DNA of 64,000 bases from Sequoia sempervirens (taxonomy: Eukaryota; Streptophyta; Pinopsida; Cupressales; Cupressaceae): the NCBI GenBank assembly GCA_007258455.2, contig VDFB02115076.1:62001-126000 (forward strand), written 5' to 3'. The translations under genes were made by a program, and so were the position numbers. Shown here one piece after another: positions 35,091 to 46,270 of the stretch. Numbering within the stretch: the first letter of the stretch is position 1; each line of letters starts with the position of its first letter. A model generated the notes under the pieces. That model searched no databases. It worked only from the letters and a program-made list of their open reading frames with translations, and was not told the origin of the DNA.

Positions 35091-38000
35091 TTGTCCTTTC
35101 ATGGAGTGTAAGGGGATTGAACAATGGCCTTGGACAAAAAGTTGTTCAGGATCTAGTTAGACGTCATTCTCTTGATGTCCTTTTTCTATAGGAGACCAAG
35201 CTTTTTGTTGAGTATATGATGGGCCTAGTGCCTAAGTTATGGAGGAATGGTGAATGCCAATGCATTGGTGCTCATGGGTCTTTGGGGGGGGGGAAGGTTT
35301 GCTTATGAAACCCTAGGAAGATTTTCCCTCAGTGGTGGGTGCCTTTTAAGTCCTCTCTTTCCATGGTGGCTTCTTGTTTCGTGATGAGGGAAGTTGTTCT
35401 TTTTTCCAATGTGTATGTGTCGGTGGAGTTGCAAGGCAAGTGGCTCTTGTGGTTTAAAATTCATTCTATTCACAACATGGCTCCTTACCATCCTTGGATT
35501 ATTGGGGGTGACTTCAATGCTATTACGGAGCTTGCGGAGAAGCGGGGTGGTACTGTGAGGCTGGATGCCTCTATGTTGCTGCTCCAAGATAACATCTCTG
35601 CTCTGAATCTTGTTGATATCAAGCTAGGCAACAATCAATTTACCTAGAATAATTAGAGGGTTGGTGACAATTGCATTGCAGAACAACTGGATTGGTTCAT
35701 GGTCTCATGCTTTTGGGTTGGAGGTTTGTGGTTTTCTAGCTTTGAGATTTTGGACTGGAGGGGTTCGGACCATTGGCCTATAAAAATTTCCATATTCTCT
35801 GCTCGATTGCCTTGGACTCCCTCCTTTAAGTTCCAGCTTATGTGGTTGTGTGATCCTGAGCTCCATGGCTATGTTGCTTAGTGGTGGCGGGATGATAGAC
35901 CCTCCTATGGTACAACAATGTATGTCTTTGCTAAGCTTCTTCAGTTTGTTAAATATCAACTTAAGCATTGAAACTGACACTGCTTCGAAAATATTTTTAG
36001 TGCCAAGTCTACTGCACAAGCTGAGCTGGATGGTATTACTAGGATAATTAGGGAGAGTGGGGTGACTGAGAATTTGATGCAGGAGGAATCTAGGGCCTTG
36101 AAAGTGTTGGAGGAATGGGAATTATGGGAGATATTTTGGAAGCAAAAAGCCCGGGTTGAGTGGCTCTAGGAGGGAGATAGGAATTCTGCTTTCTTCTTCA
36201 ATTTTGTAAAGGCTAGGTTTCATGGTAATTCTATTCCTATTTTGGTCAATGATAGGGGAGAGAATCTTTCTTCATTTCATGAGATGTCGAATGAAGTTGT
36301 TCAGTATTTTACATCCTTATTCAGAGAGGACTCGCAAGGTAGCTCTGAGGAGGAAGCTCAGGTCCTTTCTTGTATCCCTTCCCTGGTGTCTAGGGAGATG
36401 ATGGATCATCTCATGGGAGAGATCACTCTAGAGGAGCTGGAGGGGACTGTGTTTCAAATGAAGAAGGGGAAATCCCCAGGCCTTGATGGTTTCCCAATTG
36501 AATTCTTTCAAGAATTATGGGAGATTATCAAGTTGGACTTATTGGTCGTGGTCCAAGAATCTTAGAGGAATAATCAGATGTTAAAGGCTCTGAATTCCAC
36601 TTTCCTTGCGCTCATTCCCAAGTGTGATGGAGCAGATAGGTTAAGCTGCTTTCGTCCCATATCTCTTTGCAATCTGGTGTATAAGATTATCTCTGAGCTA
36701 ATTGCTAATAGGCTGAAAAAGTGGCTACAGGTGCTCATTTCTGAGGAGCAAAGTGGTTTTGTGGAGGGTAGGCAGATTCTGGATGGTATTGTTATAGCTG
36801 TTGAAACCATTCATTCTATGGCTAATTCCAGAGATAAGGCTATGTTTATCAAGCTTGATATGGCTAAGGCATATGATAGAGTCCGATGGTCTTTTCTCTA
36901 GAAGTTCCTACTGCTTTTGGATTTGGAGATGAGTGGATTCAATGGGTCATGAGTTGCGTCAAATCAGTTTCGTTCTCTGTTTTAATTAACGGGGAGCACT
37001 CAAAGCTTTTCGACGCTTCTCGGGGGTTGAGGCAAGGTGACCCTCTCTCTCCTTATTTGTTTATTCTGTTGGTTGAAGGTTTGGGTCACCTACTGAGAAG
37101 ACATGTGGAGTTCAGCCTCATCCAGGGTTGGAGATTGGGAAGTGATTTACCCCCACAGTCCCATTTGCAGTTTGTAGATGACACTGTGTTGATGGGTATG
37201 GCCACTATTTGGGAAGCTGTGAATCTCCGCAAGGATTTGGATATTTATCTTGTGGCTTCAGGTCAATCAATTAATGAGGAAAAGTCTTCCATATTTTTCT
37301 TCAACACTCTGGACTCTATTAAGAGGAGAATTGATCAGATTCTTTGGTTTCAAATTGGGGCTCTTCCTTTGTCTTATCTTGGGATTCCTATTGCTGCGGG
37401 AAAATTAACTAGGGAGTCATGGCATCCTATCTTGGATAAATTTCGTGTGAAAGTTACTCATTAGACCAACCACTAGTTGTCCTTTACGGTTCGGGTTCAA
37501 TTGCTTAAGTTTGTGGTTCAGGCTCTCCCATCTATCAGTGTATACTTTAGGTGGCCCCGATGGGCTTTGTTAGGGAGTTGGACTCAATAGCAAGACAGTT
37601 CCTTTGGGTTGGTTGTTTGATGTCTTCTAAATGGAGTCTTGTTAGATGAGATATTGTGTGTTGTCCTAAGTAGTATGGTGGTTTGGGGCTGCGATAGTCG
37701 TCGCTGGCAAGAACGGCGTTGGAAGCTAAACTTTATTGGTGGTGGTGCACTGAGCAAGATCAGATTTGGGCCAGGATTCTTTCCTATAAATATTTTCAAA
37801 ATATTTCTCAGGAAGATATCCCTCACTACCCTTTGGTGGGAAAGGGTTTGGCTATTTGGGCCACTCTCAAGAAAGGAGCTATGCTTGTCAGGGATGCCTG
37901 ACCTTGTATTTGTAAGTGTGGGACAGACGTTTAGTTTTGGTATGATTCTTGGAATGGTTAGCCACCCATTATCTCTCATTTTCCTCACTTGGTGACCCTG

Positions 38001-39381
38001 AGTAGGAGATTCAGTGATGCTGGCTGGGTGAAGGTGAGTGACTTTAAGTTGTTTTTTTTTAATGGGAAACTAGTGAGTGCTAGGTGGAAGAATCTCGATG
38101 AGTGGCCGGTGGTGGGCATCGATGAGGAGTGTGCAGTGCTTCATAAGATTCTCTCTGGCAGACAGTGTAGTCCCTTAGGGATAAGGATGTTCTTGCGTGG
38201 TCTCCCAACCAGAAAGGTCAGTACACTGTGGCTTCTAGTTACCTGAGGCTGCTCTCTCAAAAGATCGAGGAAGTGGAAGTTCCTTGGTGGAAGAGGGTGT
38301 TGAATAAGTTTTCTTGGCCGAAGTGCAACTGTTTCGTTTGGGCTTTGGCTTGGAATAGGTGTTTGACTTGGGATAATATCCAAAGCTCATATTTTAGGGC
38401 CCCTCTAGGTGTGTTCTTTGTGGAAGAGTTGAGGATGACTCTTCTCATCTATTTTTTTGGTGCCCTTTTACTTTGCAGCTCTGGCATTCTTGGTGGGGAG
38501 TTTGGAACAACCCCTATGTTCATTCCTCCTCCTTGGTGGACTTCTAGGCTAGCTTGGGAAGACCTCCCTCGTTGGCTCCCTTTCTGCAGGATGCTTGGCT
38601 TGCAGGGCCTATTTTCTTATTGTGGCAAGTGTGGTTGGAAAGAAATAGGAGGATTTTCAGAGGGGAGAAATTGCAAATACAGCAGGTGTGGTTTGGGATC
38701 CTTGGTATGATTTAGGAGACAATTCAAGCTAAGGGATATGTGGTGTTGTTGTTGGAGAAAAGGGATACAAAGATGGTGGCTAGGTTAGGTATCTACGGGT
38801 TATCCTTGACCTCTGCTTGTTGCAAGAGAGGTAGGCAAGTGAGGCATCAAGTTCAAAGATTGGGGAATTGGCAGCCCCCTCTGGTTGGCACTTTGAAGGT
38901 TAATACTAATGGATCTTCTAGGGGGAACCCGGGACCTGCTGGAATTGGTGGGGTTGGCAGGGACTCTTTTGGTTCGGTGGTTTTCCTCTTTTCTATCCAT
39001 AAAGATTTATAAACTATCAACCTTATGGAAGGACTGACAATCCTCTATGCTCTAGAATGGGCCTATGAGTTGGGATGGCATCGGGTTATTTGTGAATCAG
39101 ATTCTCAGGTCTTGGTTAACTTGCTTACTAAGTAGAAGGTGTTTGATGTTAGCTGGCAGTTGGCGGTGATGGTGCAGCAGATTCTGCAGATTGGCACTTT
39201 GATGGAGACGATGTCATTTGTCCATATCCCAAGGGAGTGGAATAGGACGGTTGATTGTCTGGCCAAATGGGCTTTTGAGCATATGGATGACTGGAAGATT
39301 GATGATAGGGTTCAAATCCCTCAGGAGCTCTGTCTAGACTTGGAGAGGGTTCTTGCTGAGGATGGTGAGGGTGTTGGATAA
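35087..39381 (+). pseudogene. LINE ORF2 (endonuclease, RT, zinc segment, RNase H), degenerate
   Basis: Endonuclease: starts MIVLSWSVRGLNN, where the family has WN; the catalytic Asn is Ser here. GGDFNAI is at about 35505 and GSDHWPI at about 35768. RT: KKGKSPGLDGFPIEFF (36460), LIPKCDGADRLSCFRPISLCN (36610), LDMAKAYDRV (36855), GLRQGDPLSPYLF (37026) and FVDD (37171-37182). A zf-RVT-like segment lies at 38310-38465 (KCNCFVWALAWNRCLTWDNI, then in another frame CVLCGRVEDDSSHLFFWC). RNase H: KVNTNGSSRGNPG (38897) with Asn where the family has the first catalytic Asp, then ALEWAYELG, CESDSQ, and REWNRTVDCLAKWA near 39232. Frameshifts and stops occur throughout, for example a TAG at 36899. In life it would nick target DNA and reverse transcribe the element RNA. 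Confidence 0.9.
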
Positions 39382-39490
39382 CTTTGACTTTTTCTCTACT
39401 TGTTTGTTTTGGTTTCTTTGGGCTTTCACCCATGACTTTGATTTAATGCTTGTTTCGGAGGTGCAATAAATTTTTTACCCTTTTTAAAAA

Positions 39491-39508
39491 AAACCAGCAA
39501 CACTTGTT
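39491..39508 (+). repeat. LINE target-site duplication, 3' copy
   Basis: AAACCAGCAACACTTGTT directly after the A-rich tail; it pairs with 33058-33075. Confidence 0.85.
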
Positions 39509-40337
39509 TTATATTGCATTGAAAATATGGGCAATGCCCTGTATGAACATCTAAGTTAATCACTTCCATATGATTAAATTTGCTGCCTTCCTATCTATCA
39601 TATTAATATTAATTTATTAAATTAATATTACACCTTTCGCCTCACATTGGTAAAGTATTTAACTTAATAATTAAATGCTTTATCTTTCACCTTTTTCCTC
39701 TCTAAATTAAATAAATACAATAATTTATTTAATTTAGTTTTTTTTCCCCTTTTGATTTTAAATCAATTTAAAATTCATCTTTTCTCTCTCCTTGTCACAT
39801 CCTCCATAACCTTGCCCTAATCTGAATTAATTTAATTAATTCACGATTATGGTGTGCATTCTCTTAATCAGAGATTAATGTCACATCCTCCTACATTTGC
39901 CACTTGTCTCTAATCTTCCATTAATTAGCCTAATTTAATGTTTGCACAACCTTAACCAAAATCATTAGCTATTTCTAGCACCACTTTTTGGTCAATACTT
40001 CCATTTTTTTCTTTTTAGATGTTGACTCTCATTCCCATGAGAATTTTTAATTCTCATTTATTTATCCCATATCTCTCTCCTCCCTATGTGAATTTTTAAT
40101 TTACATTCCATTCTTCAGGCTTCTAGAGACCTTGGGACACATGTCTAATCTCCATGTATTAAGTCCTGTACAGGCCACCTTTACCCTCTAGATCATCCTG
40201 AGATGTGATTTTTAATTCATTATATCTAATACCTTTCATTTCCCCGTATAGATTTTTGAGGAATTCCAAAATTTCTCAAAAGTCCCTTTCACTCCCACTT
40301 GGGGACAAGAAATCCCCTTTTTGTGGAAATCTCCTCA
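39509..40337 (+). other. AT-rich sequence, probably left part of family-2 LTR
   Basis: No ORFs. It is rich in alternating AATTAATTTAATTAA-type tracts (39600-39850). It runs without visible break into the family-2 LTR sequence at 40338. The start of that LTR is not determinable because the right-hand copy covers only the 3' portion. Confidence 0.35.
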
Positions 40338-40889
40338 CCCCCCAAGGTGCATGTCATTTTCCACCTTATGTACCTTTTTGACAACTCATCTCCACCTCAT
40401 ATCCTCTTGTCCACTTCACCCTCTACATGTCAAGATGTGAGGGCTTGTGGGTTCTCAACCCACCATAGCCCTTCATCTTGACCTTGTTGGATCAATCTTG
40501 ACCCTTGAATTCTCTAGAGAATTCAAAATCTCCTATAAATACCCCCTTCTCAAGGGCATTTCCAACACTTGCATTTTGATAACTACATGCTGTCCATTTG
40601 AATCCTCAAGCCCTTTCAATCATTCAACCATCTTTGTTCATCATCTTGCATATTGAATCTTGCATATAGTCACTCAATCCATCATCTAAGGAGCACACAA
40701 TCAATTCCAAGCAAGGGCCAATCAAGGAGAAATCAACAGCAAGGAAGGTGAAATCGTTTGTGTTTTATTTAGTCTATTTTCCTTATTGTTTATCACTCTT
40801 TTGGCTAATCTTGAGGTGTCTTTGGTATTTTATCACTTGCATTTTAAGTTGTTTTGCACATTTAGAGTAGGATAGATATCAAGGTATCA
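40338..40889 (+). repeat. Family-2 LTR, 3' portion, followed by PBS
   Basis: Nearly identical to 44119-44671. It contains a TATA box (CTATAAATA at 40533) preceded by a 22-bp perfect palindrome (40505-40526, core GAATTCTCTAGAGAATTC). The unit ends AAGGTATCA at 40889. After six bases comes a PBS-like TGGCACACCCGGTGGGAC (40896-40913), which fixes it as a 5' LTR on the plus strand. Confidence 0.75.
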
Positions 40890-40895
40890 CATTTC

Positions 40896-40913
40896 TGGCA
40901 CACCCGGTGGGAC
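40896..40913 (+). other. Family-2 primer binding site
   Basis: TGGCACACCCGGTGGGAC, six bases after the LTR end. Close variants (TGGCACGCCCGGTGGGAC) follow many plant LTRs. I do not assign the tRNA. Confidence 0.65.
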
Positions 40914-40973
40914 CCACAAACGGGTTCTTATATTTAACCCTTGTTTTAGCTAAGAATTGTGCAGGAAAAGGTC

Positions 40974-41158
40974 GCAGAAAGGCGGAAGCGCCCCTGTTTC
41001 TGCCGCAGAAAGGCGGAAGCACCCCTGTTTCTGCTGCAGAAAGGCGGAAGCGCCCTCTACCTTGTCGTAGAAAGGCAGAAGCGCCCTCTACCTTGCTGCA
41101 GAAAGGCGGAAGCGCCCTCTGGTCTATTCTAGAAAGGTGGAAGTGCCCCACATCTCAA
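40974..41158 (+). repeat. 31-bp minisatellite, six units, hairpin-forming
   Basis: Units begin at 40974, 41005, 41036, 41067, 41098 and 41129, an exact 31-bp period. The consensus core is GCAGAAAGGCGGAAGCGCCC. GGCG and CGCC pair around a GAAG loop in most units. Because 31 is not a multiple of three, each unit would be read in a new frame, so the array is unlikely to be coding. It lies in the leader after the family-2 PBS. Confidence 0.85.
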
Positions 41159-41280
41159 AGCTTTACTTTCCTCTAACGAGTTAGCTGTGATTAGGGATAA
41201 ATTTAAAAAGATTTTCTAACACGTTTCTTGCAGTGGGAGGGGCACAACTTTCTTGTTTTCTTGGAAATCTAACAAGTTTG

Positions 41281-41380
41281 NNNNNNNNNNNNNNNNNNNN
41301 NNNNNNNNNNNNNNNNNNNNNNNNNNNNNNNNNNNNNNNNNNNNNNNNNNNNNNNNNNNNNNNNNNNNNNNNNNNNNNNN
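41281..41380. other. Assembly gap (100 N)
   Basis: Exactly 100 N. Family-2 leader sequence lies to its left and family-1-related LTR sequence to its right, so the junction between the two is unseen. Confidence 0.99.
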
Positions 41381-44118
41381 GAGGACAAAAATGGAAGTTG
41401 AAAAGTCACAAAAGGCGTTGGAGAAAGTTTCATCCTCTTGACATGCTCAAATGTGCCCACATTGAAGTGTAAAAGGTAAATAAGAGTGGTAAGTAAGGTA
41501 ACAAGTAAGTGAAGATACTCCTAGGCGTGGTAAATGGTGGTGTGCTAGGCGTTTTTTTTTATCAAGTGTTATGCGCCTAAAATGGAGAGTGTTAGAAATA
41601 TTGCCAAGGCGTGGTGAAGGGATATGTGGTAAGGCGTGATTTTTAAATCACCTCTTCAAGTGCTATGCGCCATGTTAAATGAATATGAGGTGGGGTGTAG
41701 CAAATAAGTGAAGTGTTGAGGGTGGAATGATAAGTGCAAGGCATTGAAATTTAGCATTTTCTCCATGGCAAGTGATATGCGCCCAAAGTAAAGTGAGAAG
41801 GTGTTAGAAAATTTCCTAAGACATGTGAGGTGTGAAAATTTTCTAAGGCGTGGTGAAGAAGTATGTATGAGATGATTTTTTTTAAAATTTTCTCTAAGAC
41901 GTTGGAATATTGCCTTTCAAGTGTGAAGTTAAATACGAAGTGGTGGCTAGAAAATAAAATGTGCCAGGCGCCTCTATGAATGAAATTTTTCCAAGTGAAG
42001 TTGGTGTCTTTCTCACAGGCAAGATGGATTGAAGAATGAACGAAAATATTCTAAGGCAAAAATAAATGCTAAGTGATATAAAAAATTTCTAAGGCACAGA
42101 ATATTTTCTTCCTCTAGAAAATGCGCCTAGACTCTGAGGAGATAAGATTTTCTTGAAGCACGAGCGGAGTTGCCAGGGGTGAAGTCAGTGGATGCCAGCT
42201 ACACAGGATTAATAAAATATTTTCAAGTCAGAGCAAAATTCTCAGAGGGGATCAAAGAACGAGAATAAATTTGATGAAAGAATATATTCTAAGGTTCAAA
42301 ATTCGTTAGGTGAATTAAATGAACCCGTTCGTTGTGCACCCATGGGTTCGATGCGTTCTGGAGAAAATTTTCTTCTGGGTATCGAAGATTATCGATGAGG
42401 AGTTGATTTTAAGGTCTTCCACAGCTTGTCGAGAATTTTGGGATAAAGATTTTAAGTGAGCACCAGGTTGATGTATTTCCTAAGGGAAATTTGAAAATTT
42501 TCTAAGGCAAAAATGAAGAAAATATGTTTTCAAGGTGAAATTCTCCAGACGGTGAATTTGAAAGAAACTGCCTAGGTGGATTTGCTTCAATCCTTCGTGA
42601 AGATAGTTTACTTGAGCCAGAAATGAATAAAATCGAGGTTATCAGAGCTCCAGCAGGTGAAACGAATTTCTCAAAGATGAAGTTTGTCTAAGGCAAGAAT
42701 TTGAACACAAAGTTGGCGATGAGCGCTTGAAAGTTGGAGCGTGAAAATCAGGTAAGTGAGTTAAGTTTATATCATGAAGTATTCTAATACCCCTCTCCTT
42801 GCTTGTTTTGCAGGAGAAATGTCGAGGCCAAACGATGATGACTTAGTGTGATGATTTGAAGTGGAAGGAAGATGAAGATACGAGTTACAATCTCGAAGGA
42901 GGAAAATTTGCAAGAAAATGGCTAAGTGTTAAGACTTAGTATAATTCGAAGTGACGAAGATGAAGACCCTCAAGTGGAAGAAATCAAAGAACAACGCCAA
43001 GAAAGACGATCGAGAACAGGTGAACGCTGCTCTACAAATGGAATCTTCTAGAAGGATGATGGTGGACATTATAGCGCATTTATTACCCCACTCTCCTCTG
43101 TGGCGGTTTTTAGGGCAATATTATTTAGGGCTGAGGTGGCACGATTCTGGCCACTCTATTGATTGTAACCCTAGCCGTCCTTTTGGGACTTGGCTAGCTA
43201 TAAAAGGGGGAGTCCCCCTCATTTGTAAGGCATTAGTAGAAGATTAGAATTAGATTAGACATTGGAGTAGTAGAGCATTAGAGCTAGATAGTGTAGCATT
43301 GTAGAGCATTTTGCATAATTTGGAGAAGAGAGAAAGTTTTCCCTTTGAAAACTTTTGAGGAGATTGTTGTGTAACACATTTTATGATAATAGATCTTTTC
43401 ATTGATGATGGAATTCGTCTTGTCATGAAATGCTAGCAAGGTTTCTTCTTCCTTTCGTATCCAAGTAGTTTAAATTCATGCAAGTAGCTTACTTTGGTGT
43501 GTGGTGTTTTATTGAGATAGCTTCGCTTTATTCCATACCACTAGCGCTTGTTGATGATAAGTTCGCCTTTGTGGTCAACTCGACATTACATTGAGTTTAA
43601 CTTCGTTGTGATTTATATGCTTATATAGCGCCGTTGTGATGGTGTATGCATGTTAAGTCATAATTTGAACATCTTTTGCTATTTCCCTTGAAGATTGCAC
43701 CGATTTTGCTGAGGCTGTCCGACGGAGGCTAGGTGAAATCCGGTTGAAGTCTATTGAAACGAAGCTCCACATATCCTGCATTTAGAGTAGCACATAAACT
43801 TCTTAGGCCCTACACCCCTTTAAATTCAGTTCATTTCCGGTTAGAATTAGGAAACTTGCGCTCACTTGCCTAATCATTTGAATCACACGACAGCCCTTAG
43901 TCTACTGTTTGTTGTTAGCACCGAACAATTGTGTAAGTCCCCTTGACATACCAAAGAATATCACATCAAGCCAAACCGAGCCTATTCGCACTCAAGGAAC
44001 CTTGGAGTTGAAAGCATGATCTCACTCGCAATCTTAGCATGTCAATACTTTGTTCAAGAGAGGATAGAGTCCGCTGGGAGACTTATTCTGTGTTGGTGCG
44101 GTCTCAAAACCACTAACA
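41381..44118 (+). repeat. Family-1-related LTR in plus orientation (LTR C), 5' part missing
   Basis: Read forwards it follows the minus strand of LTR B from about 10860 to 8347. Shared features are the GAAAATTTTCTTCTGGGT block (42362), the TATA box at 43197-43206 with its GGGGGAGTCCCCC context, the CTTCTTAGGCCCTACA block (43801) and the end ACTTTGTTCAAGAGA...TTATTCTGTGT. It ends CTAACA at 44118. The divergence is much greater than between LTR A and B, and it is rich in AAGGCG/TAGGCG motifs, so it is a separate subfamily. The CTA(A/T)4TAG array region would fall in the gap or is absent. Confidence 0.75.
43197..43206 (+). promoter_or_regulatory. LTR C TATA box
   Basis: GCTATAAAAG followed by GGGGGAGTCCCCC, in the position equivalent to the LTR A and B boxes. 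Confidence 0.55.
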
Positions 44119-44671
44119 CCCCCAAGGTGCATGTCATTTTCCACCTCATGTACCTTTTTGACAACTCATCTCCACCTCATATCCTCTTGTCCACTTCACC
44201 TCCACATGTCAAGATGTGAGGGCTTGTGGGTTCTCAACCCACCATAGCCCTTCATCTTGGCCTTGTTGGAGCAATCTTGACCGTTGAATTCTCTAGAGAA
44301 TTCAAATTCTCCTATAAATACCCCCTCCTCAAGGGCATTTTCAACACTTTGCATTTTGATAACTACATGCTGTCCATTTGAATCCTCTAGCCTTTTCAAT
44401 CATTTAACCATCTTTGTTAATCATTTTGCATATTGAAGCTTGCATTTTAGTCACTCAATCCATCATCTAAGGAGCACACAATCAATTCCAAGCAAGGGCC
44501 AATCAAGGAGAAATCAACAGCAAGGAAGGTGAAATCGTTTGTGTTTTATTTAGTCCATTTTCCTTATTGTTTATCACTCTTTTGGCTAATCTTGAGGTGT
44601 CTTTGGTATTTTATCACTTGCATTTTTAAGTTGTTTTGCACATTTAGAGTAGGATAGATATCAAGGTATAC
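44119..44671 (+). repeat. Family-2 LTR, 3' portion, right copy
   Basis: Begins CCCCCAAGGTGCATGTC directly after LTR C and matches 40338-40889 with few differences. It includes the same 22-bp palindrome (44284-44305) and the TATA box just after it. No PBS follows; the sequence passes into an unrelated dispersed repeat, as expected for a 3' LTR. Confidence 0.75.
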
Positions 44672-45000
44672 AACCCTAATACAATCTAATATCAAATCTT
44701 CCACACACACATTGAAATTTGTAATAACACTCCACACTAACTAATCTATAGACACAAATTGTATCCATACCACATTGAAAACAGATTGGAAACTTGCAAA
44801 AAACACTATTGCAACTCTAGAAACCTCCTTGATCAACACCACTATGATCCTTGTGTGGAATCACCTCCATAGACAAAAGGGTTTTCATCCTCTATTTGCT
44901 TGGAAACCGAAGGTTTTTTATCCTTAGGAGGAAATAGATGAACCAAGTCCAAACTATTAAAGAAATGAAATCTAATGTTCAGGATGCTTCTTGATCTAAG
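44672..45000. repeat. Dispersed repeat related to 15420-15660
   Basis: From about 44795 it aligns with 15420-15660. The similarity ends at the microsatellite. No ORFs. Confidence 0.45.
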
Positions 45001-45038
45001 AAATCACTTTGTTTCTTGATCTAATTGTTTCATATATA

Positions 45039-45214
45039 TCTACACACACACACACACATATGTATACATAGTAATTACATACATATACATATGTATATAT
45101 ATATATACATACATGTATATATATATATATACATATATACATACATACATGTATATATATATATACACACACATATGTATATGTGCATACATTTATACAT
45201 ATATACATGTATAT
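45039..45214. repeat. CA/TA/TACA microsatellite
   Basis: Runs of CA, TA and TACA with interruptions. Tyr/Ile/Cys/His-rich ORFs called on both strands across it are artefacts of the repeat. Confidence 0.9.
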
Positions 45215-45222
45215 GTATATAC
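45215..45222 (+). repeat. hAT 8-bp target duplication, left
   Basis: GTATATAC, matching GTATAGAC at 46265-46272 with one mismatch. Because the target is a TA/CA microsatellite, part of this match could be chance. Confidence 0.6.
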
Positions 45223-46264
45223 CAGTGTTGCAAGACTCGGACTTGCCTCAAACTCGGCAAGCCAATTTTTGACTAAGACTCGAACTCGGAGCCCAGACTC
45301 AGTGCAGACTCGGCAAATAGAAAAACCCAAGAAATTCAGAGATTTTTACGGATTTAAAACTTGTTTCATGTGCCCTTTAATAAATAAACCTTAAAGACAC
45401 AATAACATCATAAAATAGAAATTACTATGATCCCATACACAAACATGCATCGATCACATAAGCATAAATGCAAATTTTAGCTAAAGGAAATAACACATTC
45501 AAATATATAAATATTGTCAAATGTATACAAAACTCATGGAATATGAAATCCATGGCATCAAAACAAATATCAAAACTAAAAATATAAGTCTATGGCTTAG
45601 AATATCTTGCATTACTCATCCCAACATCATGACAAGTCATGCACTAGTGTGTAAGATAGGTCCTAGATGATGATGTAGCCATGATATTTGCTTGCATCTC
45701 AATGATTGGTGTGTATATTCAAGTGAGGAATTTATTATTAAAATTTTATTGTAGCCTTCAAGACTACATGTTTTGTTGTCTAATATATGGAACAAGATAA
45801 TCCTTGATTATGGCTTTGATTGTGAAAGATGCAAAGATTTGCAACAGGGGATGTGTATTTTGTAGGTTTTATGATCATGATTCATCATTGGCCTATAACA
45901 TGCTTAGACCCATAGTTTGATGGAGGGTTTAGGGGAAACACCCCAACGAGGTTGAGGGGCAGTGCCCCTTTGCGAGGCTTTGGGGGTAGCGCCCCTAGTA
46001 GGGTCAAGGGGCAACACCCCTACGAGGGTTTGAGGGAAGTGCTGTCATTGGGGTCGAAGGGAAAACCTTCATGGCGCACACCATTTAATTAAAAAAATTG
46101 TAAATGAAAGAATGCAATTTTTTTAAAAAAATTAATTAAAATGGCCGAGTTTGAGGCACGAAACTCAGCGAGTACTCGGTAGCTGAGTCTTTGGGACTCG
46201 TTTAGGGTCACCCGCCTTAGGATTCGCGAGTACTCGCCAAGTTTGGGAGAGTCTTGTAACACTG
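45223..46264. mobile_element. Non-autonomous hAT-type transposon (1,042 bp)
   Basis: Terminal inverted repeats are CAGTGTTGCAAGACTC at 45223 and, on the minus strand, CAGTGTTACAAGACTC at 46264, with one mismatch in 16. The 8-bp flanking duplication and CAGTG-type ends fit the hAT superfamily. Both ends are rich in ACTCGG/GAGTACTCG motifs, a subterminal repeat pattern typical of transposase binding regions. There is no transposase ORF, so the element depends on one in trans. A hairpin-forming 25-bp repeat lies at 45926-46070. Confidence 0.75.
45926..46070. repeat. 25-26-bp hairpin minisatellite within the hAT element
   Basis: About five units of the form GGTTGAGGGGCAGTGCCCCT...CGAG. In most units GGGG pairs with CCCC around a 4-5-base loop; the last units are degraded. 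Confidence 0.75.
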
Positions 46265-46270
46265 GTATAG

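Larger units (their letters stand above)
33076..39490 (+). mobile_element. Full-length L1-type LINE with RNase H, inactive
   Basis: About 6.4 kb between 18-bp target duplications, ending in an A-rich tail (CCCTTTTTAAAAA). Two ORFs follow the L1 plan: ORF1 nucleic-acid-binding protein, then ORF2 with AP-type endonuclease, reverse transcriptase, a zinc-binding segment and C-terminal RNase H. Both ORFs carry stops and frameshifts. The two mismatches between the target duplications also point to an old insertion. It inserted into the minus-strand LTR-element sequence, since 18714-18775-type sequence abuts its left edge. GC content is visibly higher than in the surroundings. Confidence 0.92.

Noticed and set aside
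40974..41158. Regular 31-bp repeats considered as a CRISPR array
   Set aside because: Units are directly adjacent with no unique spacers, in a eukaryotic retroelement leader; it is a minisatellite.
44996..45394. Overlapping ORFs of Tyr/Ile/Cys/His on both strands
   Set aside because: Simple translation of the CA/TA microsatellite.
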